Shown in pieces: positions 1 through 5,360 of a stretch of DNA of 6,741 nt (positions within the stretch are counted from its first letter, which is position 1; every line of letters begins with the position of its first letter). The position numbers were made by a program, and so were the translations under genes. Source of the DNA: CALJEL01 sp041082235 (lineage in GTDB: Bacteria; Nitrospirota; Thermodesulfovibrionia; Thermodesulfovibrionales; CALJEL01); the NCBI GenBank assembly GCA_041082235.1, contig JBDOIG010000260.1, positions 1 through 6,741 on the forward strand, given 5' to 3'. Below the pieces are notes generated by a model that was given only the letters and a program-made list of their open reading frames with translations, did not search any database and was not told the origin of the DNA.

Positions 1-539
1 GGTATGCCTGCCTCTTTTGCAATCATGATACCTTCTCTAAGGTAGTCCATTATCTCGGGTATAAGTGCCTCATAGGTGGGATTCAATTGCATTGTCTTTG
101 GTGTGCCTTTTATGTGCATGATAACAACAGGCACTTTATACTTAGCAACAACCTTCTTCATCTCAGAGTCAAATCTCAATCCACTTATATCATTCACAAT
201 TGATGCACCTGCTTCAAGGGCAGCCCTGGCAACCCTGGATTTGTATGTGTCTATTGAAATAGGCACTTTTATCTGTGCTGAGAGTTTTTTTATTACAGGG
301 ACAACCCTTCTTATCTCCTCTTCTTCCGGAACAGGCTCTGAGCCAGGTCTTGTGGATTCACCACCAATATCAATAATATCTGCACCACTTTCAATCATCT
401 TCAGGGCATACTCAAGAGCCCTCTCGGATTCATAAAATAATCCACCATCGGAGAATGAATCAGGGGTTATATTGAGGATTCCCATTACATGGGTCTTTGA
501 GGAAAGGTCAAGGTCAAAGTCTCTCCACCTGAGCCTCAA
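1..539 (-). CDS. folP: Dihydropteroate synthase, 5' part (C-terminus beyond window)
   Basis: FolP condenses 6-hydroxymethyl-7,8-dihydropterin diphosphate with p-aminobenzoate to give 7,8-dihydropteroate in folate synthesis; it is a cytoplasmic TIM-barrel enzyme. The 179 complete codons visible contain the family signatures in order: ILNITPDSFSDGG (21-33), GGESTRPG (59-66), SIDT (95-98), VNDISG (115-120) and MHIKGTPKTMQ (141-151). Asp97 and Asn116 sit where the pterin-binding Asp and Asn are known in the family. The start is a TTG at 539. It gives an N-terminus (MRLRWRDFDLDLS) of the usual FolP length before HVMGILN, and GGAG at 551-548 lies 8 nt upstream. The ATG that overlaps the ftsH stop (553) is out of frame and hits a stop within six codons. 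The gene lies 13 nt after ftsH and is probably co-transcribed with it. The remaining roughly 90-100 residues lie off the left edge. Identity is very secure. Confidence 0.97.
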   Translation of the reverse strand, partial: MRLRWRDFDLDLSSKTHVMGILNITPDSFSDGGLFYESERALEYALKMIESGADIIDIGGESTRPGSEPVPEEEEIRRVVPVIKKLSAQIKVPISIDTYKSRVARAALEAGASIVNDISGLRFDSEMKKVVAKYKVPVVIMHIKGTPKTMQLNPTYEALIPEIMDYLREGIMIAKEAGI

Positions 540-547
540 TCTAACAT

Positions 548-551
548 CTCC
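548..551 (-). promoter_or_regulatory. Ribosome binding site supporting the TTG start of folP
   Basis: GGAG on the minus strand ends 8 nt before the TTG at 539, between the ftsH stop codon (555-553) and folP. It decides the start, because no in-frame ATG precedes the conserved HVMGILN motif. Confidence 0.7.
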
Positions 552-552
552 A

Positions 553-2355
553 TTATGCAGGCTGGAGCGATTGGGCTCTGTAGGATTCTATGAGTCTGTC
601 TATTTCTGCTCCATCAACTGTCTCCTTTTCAAGGAGCAGGTTCACAAGGGCATCAAGTAATCCACGATTCTTTTTTATGAGGTCTTTTGAATATTCATAC
701 TGCTCTGTAACAATCTTCTTTACCTCTGTATCTATCTCCTCAGCTGTCTTTTCAGAATAGTCTTTATGCTTTGCCAGCTCCTTGCCAAGAAATATCTGTT
801 CCTCCCTTTTGCCAAAGGTAAGAGGACCAAGTTTATCAGACATACCCCACTGAGTAACCATCTTTCTTGCAAGCTCTGTAGCGCGTTCAAGGTCATTGCC
901 TGCACCTGTTGTCATATGTCCAAGGGCTATCTCCTCAGCAGCCCTTCCTCCCAGAAGAACAGAAATCGTTTTAAGGAGATAATCCTTTGAATAGGTGTAT
1001 CTGTCATCCATTGGCAATTGCTGTGTAACACCAAGTGCCCTTCCACGGGGGATTATGCTTACCTTATGAATAGGGTCTGTGCCAGGTGTGAGTTTTGCAA
1101 CAAGGGCATGGCCTCCTTCATGATAGGCGGTATTTCTCTTTTCCTCCTCACTTATAATCATGCTTCTTCTTTCCACACCCATAAGGACCTTATCCTTTGC
1201 TGCCTCAAAATCCTCCATATCAACTGTTGCCTTTGATTTCCTCGCAGCAAGGAGTGCTGCCTCATTTACAAGATTCGCAAGGTCTGCACCTGAAAAACCA
1301 GGCGTTCCCCTCGCAATTATCTCAAGATTTACATCAGAGGCAAGTGGTATATTCCTTGTATGGACCTTGAGTATCTCAAGCCTTCCTTTAACATCAGGCT
1401 GTGGAACAACAATCTGGCGATCAAACCTTCCAGGTCTTAAAAGTGCAGGGTCAAGGACATCAGGTCTGTTTGTTGCTGCAATGATTATTACACCTTCATT
1501 TGGCTCAAATCCATCCATCTCCACAAGGAGCTGGTTCAGGGTCTGCTCCCTCTCATCATGGCCACCACCAAGACCAGCACCCCTGTGCCTTCCAACTGCA
1601 TCTATCTCATCTATAAATACTAGACAGGGCGCATTCTTTTTTGCCTGATCAAAGAGATCCCTCACCCTTGATGCACCAACTCCAACAAACATCTCAACAA
1701 AATCAGACCCCGAGATTGAAAAGAAAGGCACACCAGCCTCACCGGCAATAGCCTTTGCAAGAAGGGTCTTTCCTGTGCCTGGTGGTCCGACAAGAAGCAC
1801 GCCCTTTGGTATCTTGCCGCCAAGTTTTGAAAACTTCTGGGGATCCTTAAGGAAATCTATTATCTCCTGCACTTCCTGCTTTGCCTCATCTATCCCTGCC
1901 ACATCATTGAAGGTAACCTTCACTGATTTGTCAGATACAAGCCTCACCCTGGCCTTTCCAAAGCTCATTGCCCTGTTTCCGCCCATCTGCATCTGCCTCA
2001 TGAAAAAAACCCATACCATTATTAAAAGGAGTATCGGCCCAAAGGCATAGAAGGCATTAACATACCATGGCGTCTGCTCTGGTGGCTTTGCAATTATTTT
2101 TACCGAACGAGCTTGAAGTTCTTTAACAAGGTCAGGATAGTCAGGGCTGTAGGTCTTGAATTTTGAGCCATCCCTGAGTTTCCCGGAGATGTTATTACCC
2201 CTTATAACTACCTCTTCAACCTGTGATGCCTGAACCTTGCTGAGGAAGTCTGAAAAGGATATCTCTGACTCAAGCCTTTCAGGCGTGCTCACGATGTTAA
2301 AGAGAAGGAGCATCGTGAGGATTATCAATAGCCATATTGTTAAACTTTTCATCAT
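553..2355 (-). CDS. ftsH: ATP-dependent zinc metalloprotease FtsH
   Basis: FtsH is a hexameric inner-membrane AAA+ protease that extracts and degrades membrane proteins and some cytosolic regulators. The 600-residue product has the complete family layout: transmembrane segment 1 (about 5-22), a periplasmic domain (about 25-100), transmembrane segment 2 (about 103-119), Walker A GPPGTGKT (190-197), pore loop FVGVG (223-227), Walker B LVFIDEID (245-252) and the second region of homology ending LLRPGRFDR (305-313). The M41 zinc site HEGGH (412-416) follows, with the third zinc ligand probably Asp488 in NDLERAT. Length is typical and nothing is broken. The start is taken at tandem ATG codons (2355 and 2352). 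The 22 nt separating it from rph are almost pure A/T with no Shine-Dalgarno, so it may be read by coupling to rph. folP following ftsH is a common bacterial order. FtsH can degrade ssrA-tagged proteins in E. coli, a plausible link to the nearby smpB-ssrA pair. Confidence 0.98.
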   Translation of the reverse strand: MMKSLTIWLLIILTMLLLFNIVSTPERLESEISFSDFLSKVQASQVEEVVIRGNNISGKLRDGSKFKTYSPDYPDLVKELQARSVKIIAKPPEQTPWYVNAFYAFGPILLLIMVWVFFMRQMQMGGNRAMSFGKARVRLVSDKSVKVTFNDVAGIDEAKQEVQEIIDFLKDPQKFSKLGGKIPKGVLLVGPPGTGKTLLAKAIAGEAGVPFFSISGSDFVEMFVGVGASRVRDLFDQAKKNAPCLVFIDEIDAVGRHRGAGLGGGHDEREQTLNQLLVEMDGFEPNEGVIIIAATNRPDVLDPALLRPGRFDRQIVVPQPDVKGRLEILKVHTRNIPLASDVNLEIIARGTPGFSGADLANLVNEAALLAARKSKATVDMEDFEAAKDKVLMGVERRSMIISEEEKRNTAYHEGGHALVAKLTPGTDPIHKVSIIPRGRALGVTQQLPMDDRYTYSKDYLLKTISVLLGGRAAEEIALGHMTTGAGNDLERATELARKMVTQWGMSDKLGPLTFGKREEQIFLGKELAKHKDYSEKTAEEIDTEVKKIVTEQYEYSKDLIKKNRGLLDALVNLLLEKETVDGAEIDRLIESYRAQSLQPA

Positions 2356-2377
2356 ATTATTTTAACATTTAAAAAAT

Positions 2378-3109
2378 CTAAAAGCTATAGACCTCCTTTC
2401 CAAGGAGTTCCTTCTGAAGGCTAATCAACCTCGCTATGCCAGATTGAGCAAGCATAAGAAGACCATCAAGTACTTCTTTCTTAAAGGGCTTACCCTCTGC
2501 TGTCCCCTGCACCTCCACAAACTCTCCACCACCTGTCATAACCACATTCATGTCCACCTCTGCAACTGAATCCTCTTCATAACAGAGGTCAAGTCTTGGT
2601 GAGCCATTCACTATCCCAACGCTCACTGCTGCAAGATAATCCCTGACAGGATTTTTCTCAAGAATACCATTTTTTATCATAACCCTTACCGCATCTACAA
2701 GGGCAATATAGGCACCTGTTATGGAGGCTGTCCTTGTGCCACCATCAGCCTGTATAACATCACAGTCAATCCAGATGGTTCTCTCACCTATAGTATCAAG
2801 GCTGATAATAGCCCTCAGCGCCCTTCCTATCAATCTCTGGATCTCATGGGTTCTTCCTCCTATCCTGCCCTGGGTGGATTCCCTTATCGTCCTTGTAGGT
2901 GTGGAGCGGGGAAGCATGGAATACTCTGCAGTAAGCCATCCCTTTTTTTGGTCCTTTAAAAAGGGAGGGACCTTCTCCTCAACAGATGCGGTACATATTA
3001 CCTTTGTATTCCCGAGCTCTATCAATACAGAGCCCTCAGCATTTTTTATAAATCCCCTCGTGATCTTCACCTGTCTGAGCTCATCATTCTTCCTTCCATC
3101 AGGCCTCAT
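2378..3109 (-). CDS. rph: Ribonuclease PH (tRNA nucleotidyltransferase)
   Basis: RNase PH is a phosphorolytic 3'-5' exoribonuclease. It trims the 3' ends of tRNA precursors and other stable RNAs, releasing nucleoside diphosphates, and works as a hexamer in the cytoplasm. The product is 243 residues, within the family's usual length. It opens MRPDGRKNDELR, and carries GRIGGRTHEIQRLIGR (81-96) with the phosphate-site Arg86. GGTRTASITGA (123-133) holds Arg126, and Asp180 and Asp186 match the known catalytic/metal aspartates. The start is ATG 3109, with GGAGG (3120-3116) 6 nt upstream. An in-frame ATG at 3139 would add ten non-conserved residues (MKKSILWRFL) and is less likely. The gene overlaps the end of murI by 11 nt, implying translational coupling, and murI-rph adjacency is common in bacteria. 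It lies downstream of ssrA, whose tRNA-like 3' end is a potential substrate type. Confidence 0.97.
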   Translation of the reverse strand: MRPDGRKNDELRQVKITRGFIKNAEGSVLIELGNTKVICTASVEEKVPPFLKDQKKGWLTAEYSMLPRSTPTRTIRESTQGRIGGRTHEIQRLIGRALRAIISLDTIGERTIWIDCDVIQADGGTRTASITGAYIALVDAVRVMIKNGILEKNPVRDYLAAVSVGIVNGSPRLDLCYEEDSVAEVDMNVVMTGGGEFVEVQGTAEGKPFKKEVLDGLLMLAQSGIARLISLQKELLGKEVYSF

Positions 3110-3914
3110 TAAGAACCTCCACAAGATTGATTTTTTCAATATTATCTATCTTTTCACCAAGAAATTTCTCTCCTACCCTGACAAACCTTTCTGGTGAGTC
3201 TGTTACATAAAAGGTATAAGAGGCCTTCCCTGAATTATTTTTAAGTTTAAGGTTCTCCAGTGTCTCGTTTACAATCTTTGCTGTCTCCTGTGCTGAGTCC
3301 ACAAGTGAAACATCATTGCCCATCACATCTGATATAACTGCTTTAAGCAGGGGATAATGGGTGCAACCAAGAATCAGGGTGTCAATACCTTTATCTTTTA
3401 ATTCTTTTAAATATGCCTCTGCTACAAGCCTTGTAACCTCACCTGAAAACCACCCCTCTTCAACAAGGGGTACAAAAAGAGGACAGGCCTTTGAAAAGAC
3501 CTGAACTGAGCTATCTATTAATTTAATCGTCTCAGGATAAGCCATACTCCTCACAGTTGCCTCTGTTCCAATAACACCAATCTTTTTATTTTTTGAATTT
3601 TTAACAGCAGCACTTGCCCCTGGTTCTATAACACCTATAACAGGCACAGAAGTTATTCTTTTTATTTCCTCAAGGCTCAGGGATGAGGCAGTATTACAGG
3701 CAATAACAAGAAGCTTTATTCCCCTTGCAAGAAGAAACTCTGTATTCTCAATAGAATATCTGGTAACGGTCTCCTTTGACCTTATGCCGTAGGGAACCCT
3801 TGCGGTATCACCAAGATAGATTATGCTTTCTTCAGGAAGGAGTTTCTTGATCTCTTTAAAAACCGTGAGACCTCCCACTCCTGAGTCAAATATACCTATT
3901 GCCTTATTATTCAT
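3099..3914 (-). CDS. murI: Glutamate racemase
   Basis: MurI interconverts L- and D-glutamate without a cofactor, supplying D-Glu for peptidoglycan stem peptides. The 271-residue product has the expected two-domain Asp/Glu racemase pattern: GIFDSGVGGLTV (7-18) with Asp10-Ser11, GDTARVPYG (35-43), ACNTASS with catalytic Cys73, and GCTHYPLL with catalytic Cys184 and His186. Both catalytic cysteines are present, so an active enzyme is expected, and the length is typical. ATG 3914 is the only reasonable start because an in-frame TAA lies four codons upstream. The nearest purine-rich stretch (GGGG, 3932-3929) is 14 nt away, so the ribosome binding site is weak. The gene starts 53 nt after the mature 3' end of ssrA. 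I see neither a terminator nor a convincing promoter in that gap, so read-through from ssrA or smpB is possible. Confidence 0.97.
   Translation of the reverse strand: MNNKAIGIFDSGVGGLTVFKEIKKLLPEESIIYLGDTARVPYGIRSKETVTRYSIENTEFLLARGIKLLVIACNTASSLSLEEIKRITSVPVIGVIEPGASAAVKNSKNKKIGVIGTEATVRSMAYPETIKLIDSSVQVFSKACPLFVPLVEEGWFSGEVTRLVAEAYLKELKDKGIDTLILGCTHYPLLKAVISDVMGNDVSLVDSAQETAKIVNETLENLKLKNNSGKASYTFYVTDSPERFVRVGEKFLGEKIDNIEKINLVEVLNEA
3116..3120 (-). promoter_or_regulatory. Shine-Dalgarno of rph inside murI
   Basis: GGAGG on the minus strand lies within the last codons of murI, 6 nt before the ATG at 3109. It fixes the rph start at 3109 rather than the upstream in-frame ATG at 3139. Confidence 0.8.
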
Positions 3915-4062
3915 TATGCTAATTTAAACCCCTTTTCTATCTGAAACTCTAAATTTCTAATCCTGTTTGGTGGAGGCGGCGGGAATCGAACCCGCGTCCA
4001 GAAGTCCTACACTCAGGCATCTACATGCTTAGCCTGCATATTAAATTTTCGGCTTAAGGGTT

Positions 4063-4078
4063 TGCCTGCAGGCAGGCA
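4063..4078 (-). other. Extra hairpin within tmRNA pseudoknot-4 region
   Basis: In the RNA, TGCCTG (4078-4073) can pair with CAGGCA (4068-4063) around a CCTG loop, six perfect pairs. The DNA centre is a 12-bp palindrome (4063-4074). The same GCCTGC strand could instead pair with GCAGGC at 4037-4032, so two mutually exclusive folds exist. Confidence 0.5.
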
Positions 4079-4199
4079 TCCTGAGGCCTACATCCCGTAA
4101 TTCTCACCAGATCCTACGGGATTCTCAGACCTGGCCAGCCTGCTTAGCTGTCATCACTCCCGAGACACAGGCGATCTCAGGGTGATGTGCTGCTTTTAA

Positions 4200-4229
4200 T
4201 TAAGCAGCGAGTGCCAGTTCGTTGTTGGC
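4200..4229 (-). other. tmRNA tag reading frame, ANNELALAA
   Basis: The resume codon is read as GCC (4229-4227), 11 nt after the GATGGG strand of pseudoknot 1. Nine codons give ANNELALAA, followed by TAA (4202-4200). The A at position 1 and the C-terminal ALAA match the general tag pattern recognised by ClpXP and FtsH in other bacteria. The exact resume codon is inferred from its distance to pseudoknot 1 and the A-rich sequence before it; one extra codon upstream (GAC) cannot be strictly excluded. Confidence 0.9.
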
Positions 4230-4341
4230 GTCTGTTATTTCCCATCTTTTTACGTGGTGATGGGGCCACGACATGCCACCTGAGTCTCGATAACCCCTGT
4301 CGAATCCATTCGCCCCCTGTAGAAGGTCAGATGTCAGAGAT

Positions 4342-4369
4342 AGATTACCAATCCCGACCCTGATCTCAA
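4342..4369 (-). promoter_or_regulatory. Possible promoter of ssrA
   Basis: TTGAGA (4369-4364) and TAATCT (4347-4342) are separated by 16 nt. They would start transcription near 4335, about 18 nt before the mature tmRNA 5' end, so RNase P would have to trim the leader. The -35 hexamer overlaps the smpB stop codon. The match to sigma-70 is only moderate, and co-transcription from smpB is the alternative. Confidence 0.35.
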
Positions 4370-4821
4370 ACCCCTGACCTCCGCGTAACCATTGCCCGTG
4401 CTATCTCTCTCTTTGCCTCTCTCTCTTTAATGGCCTCACGCTTTTCAAAGAGCCTTTTTCCTCTGGCAAGCCCTATCTCAAGCTTTGCCCTGTTTTTTTT
4501 GAAATAAATCTTGAGGGGGATTATTGTATATCCCCTTTGCTGGCTCTTTCCCCTCAGCCTCTCAATCTCTCTTCTGTGAAGAAGGAGTTTTCTTGTTCTT
4601 AGAGGCTCATGATTTGTTATATTACCATGGCTGTAAGGCCCTATATGGCAATTCAGGAGAAAGGCCTCATTATTTTTTATTATAACATAACTATCCTTGA
4701 GATTTGCCCTTCCTTCCCTCAGCGCCTTGACCTCTGTACCCAGAAGCACAAGACCTGCCTCAAAGGTCTCTTCTATAAAATAGTCATGATATGCCTTTTT
4801 GTTTTCAGCAACTATCTTCAT
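4366..4821 (-). CDS. smpB: SsrA-binding protein SmpB
   Basis: SmpB binds the tRNA-like domain of tmRNA, and its C-terminal tail occupies the empty mRNA channel of stalled ribosomes, so that trans-translation can start. The 151-residue product starts MKIVAENKKAYHDYFIEET, a canonical SmpB N-terminus. It contains GTEVKALREG (28-37), NLKDSY (40-45) and the HRREIERL helix (82-89). The basic tail, KRLFEKREAIKEREAKREIA (122-141), becomes helical on the ribosome. The family's usual DKR in the GKKLYDKR motif is EKR here, a conservative change. The start is ATG 4821; an upstream in-frame ATG at 4893 would add 24 hydrophobic, non-conserved residues. No good Shine-Dalgarno precedes it (AGGG is 13 nt away). 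A weak promoter-like pair, TTGATC (4893-4888) and TATTAG (4871-4866) with 16 nt between, lies upstream. ssrA follows 48 nt downstream. Confidence 0.96.
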   Translation of the reverse strand: MKIVAENKKAYHDYFIEETFEAGLVLLGTEVKALREGRANLKDSYVIIKNNEAFLLNCHIGPYSHGNITNHEPLRTRKLLLHRREIERLRGKSQQRGYTIIPLKIYFKKNRAKLEIGLARGKRLFEKREAIKEREAKREIARAMVTRRSGV

Positions 4822-4907
4822 ATTAAAAGAATAACCCTGAAGGGATAAAAAAGTAAACAATAAACCTAATATATGGTCATTTGATAGGATCAATAAAAAC
4901 TTTCAAT

Positions 4908-4936
4908 TTGACAGAGGATACAAAGGGTGCTATTAT
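4908..4936 (+). promoter_or_regulatory. Strong sigma-70-type promoter for the small plus-strand gene
   Basis: TTGACA (4908-4913) is a perfect -35 hexamer. Exactly 17 nt later comes TATTAT (4931-4936), one mismatch from TATAAT. An A/T-rich stretch just upstream (about 4891-4907) could act as an UP element. Transcription would begin near 4943, leaving a leader of about 73 nt before the ATG at 5016. This is the best promoter in the window. Confidence 0.8.
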
Positions 4937-4956
4937 TAATATATATAGTGGAGCAA

Positions 4957-4978
4957 ATCAGTCCTGTTTAGGACTGAT
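4957..4978 (+). promoter_or_regulatory. 5' leader stem-loop
   Basis: ATCAGTCCT (4957-4965) and AGGACTGAT (4970-4978) form a perfect 9-bp stem with a GTTT loop, about 14 nt after the predicted transcription start. No T-run follows, so it is not a normal terminator. It could protect the mRNA 5' end, or in DNA act as a dyad-symmetric operator for a repressor binding just downstream of the promoter. The structure is seen directly; the function is inferred. Confidence 0.7.
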
Positions 4979-5002
4979 ATTATTAACCTTTTAAGACCTC
5001 AG

Positions 5003-5010
5003 AAAGGAGG
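5003..5010 (+). promoter_or_regulatory. Full-length Shine-Dalgarno of the small plus-strand gene
   Basis: AAAGGAGG followed by T gives a long uninterrupted match to the 16S anti-Shine-Dalgarno, 5 nt before the ATG at 5016. It is by far the strongest ribosome binding site in the window. Confidence 0.85.
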
Positions 5011-5015
5011 TTACA

Positions 5016-5327
5016 ATGGCAACAGCAAGAAGCATAGATTACAGAGGTATCTGCGAAGAGGTTTACAGTGAACTTGATGATATGAAAGGAAGGCTGAATA
5101 AAATGATTGATCACATAGAGGTGCTGGGGCCTGAGTTAAAAGAGAAGTTCAGGCCTGTAATCAGACATCTTGATGAGATTATTAACACAATTGAATGGAA
5201 GATGGAGATATTTACAAAAGTATGTCCCTTTGACTTCAGTGGGTATCATAAGGAAGTAGAGACTACCAGTTCCGTCCCTCTGACAGAAAGACCTGAAGAG
5301 CTTTCACCTGGTTATGTTGGAGGTTAA
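5016..5327 (+). CDS. Small conserved-looking helical protein of unknown function
   Basis: I do not recognise this 103-residue protein. Residues about 8-37 and 40-68 look like two amphipathic helices joined at Gly38-Pro39, suggesting a helical hairpin or short coiled coil. The tail (about 81-103) is rich in Pro, Ser, Thr, Glu and Gly and is probably disordered. The protein is acidic (about 20 Asp/Glu to 13 Lys/Arg), with cysteines at 13 and 70, no signal peptide and no membrane segment, so a soluble cytoplasmic product is expected. It is the only plus-strand gene here, divergent from smpB and convergent with rtcA, so it is its own transcription unit. That the gene is real is supported by its promoter, leader hairpin, perfect ribosome binding site and a downstream hairpin. 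Those signals suggest abundant expression, as for a small structural, nucleic-acid-associated or stress protein, but the sequence does not indicate which. Confidence 0.85.
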   Translation: MATARSIDYRGICEEVYSELDDMKGRLNKMIDHIEVLGPELKEKFRPVIRHLDEIINTIEWKMEIFTKVCPFDFSGYHKEVETTSSVPLTERPEELSPGYVGG

Positions 5328-5360
5328 TACCTCAGGCAGGGCTACTAAAGTAGCCCTGCC
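5320..5360 (+). terminator. Tandem hairpins at the convergent gene ends
   Basis: GGCAGGGCTAC (5335-5345) and GTAGCCCTGCC (5350-5360) form a perfect 11-bp GC-rich stem with a TAAA loop. It starts 8 nt after the stop of the small plus-strand gene. Just before it, GAGGT (5320-5324) and ACCTC (5329-5333) form a 5-bp hairpin whose loop contains that gene's TAA. The sequence after the main stem (ACTCTTTACC) has only a short T-run, so intrinsic termination on the plus strand is plausible but weak. No T-run follows on the minus strand. The main stem encodes the last residues of rtcA on the other strand. Confidence 0.6.

Larger units (their letters stand above)
3968..4317 (-). ncRNA. ssrA: Transfer-messenger RNA (tmRNA), one-piece form
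   Basis: tmRNA rescues ribosomes stalled on broken mRNA: it enters charged with alanine and bound to SmpB, then supplies a short reading frame that tags the nascent peptide for degradation. The ends pair as a tRNA acceptor stem: GGGGGCG (4317-4311) with CGCCTCC, followed by A and an encoded CCA ending at 3968. The T arm reads GCGGGTTCGATTCCCGC. Pseudoknot 1 is clear: CGTGG (4270-4266) pairs with CCACG (4257-4253), and CCCATC (4264-4259) pairs with GATGGG (4246-4241). After the tag, CATCAC/GTGATG plus a loop GCCTG pairing with downstream CAGGC forms a second pseudoknot. CCAG/CTGG plus CCCGTA/TACGGG forms a third. A C-rich fourth pseudoknot region lies near 4030-4080. Length is about 350 nt, usual for one-piece tmRNA. 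It sits 48 nt after smpB, the common partnership. Confidence 0.97.

Noticed and set aside
76..435. Plus-strand open frame of 119 codons.
   Set aside because: It is antisense to the well-conserved folP reading frame and has no recognisable motifs or ribosome binding site.
2357..2368. Tiny frame ATG TTA AAA TAA just before ftsH on the minus strand, a possible leader peptide.
   Set aside because: It is only three codons, lacks a ribosome binding site and arises easily in A/T-only DNA.
3110..3139. Ten-residue N-terminal extension of RNase PH (MKKSILWRFL) from an upstream in-frame ATG.
   Set aside because: The extension lies inside murI and is not family-like. GGAGG is ideally spaced for the ATG at 3109, which gives the canonical MRPDGR start.
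2721..3197. Plus-strand open frame of 158 codons.
   Set aside because: It is antisense to rph and the end of murI, both certain genes. The product has a low-complexity hydrophobic composition typical of shadow frames.
4147..4320. Possibly a split or permuted tmRNA gene.
   Set aside because: Both halves of the tRNA-like domain, pseudoknot 1, the tag frame and the CCA end are in standard order in one continuous 350-nt gene.
4822..4893. N-terminal extension of SmpB by 24 hydrophobic residues that could look like a signal peptide.
   Set aside because: SmpB is cytosolic and starts at MKIV in the family. The added stretch is intergenic-type A/T-rich DNA containing the promoter candidates.
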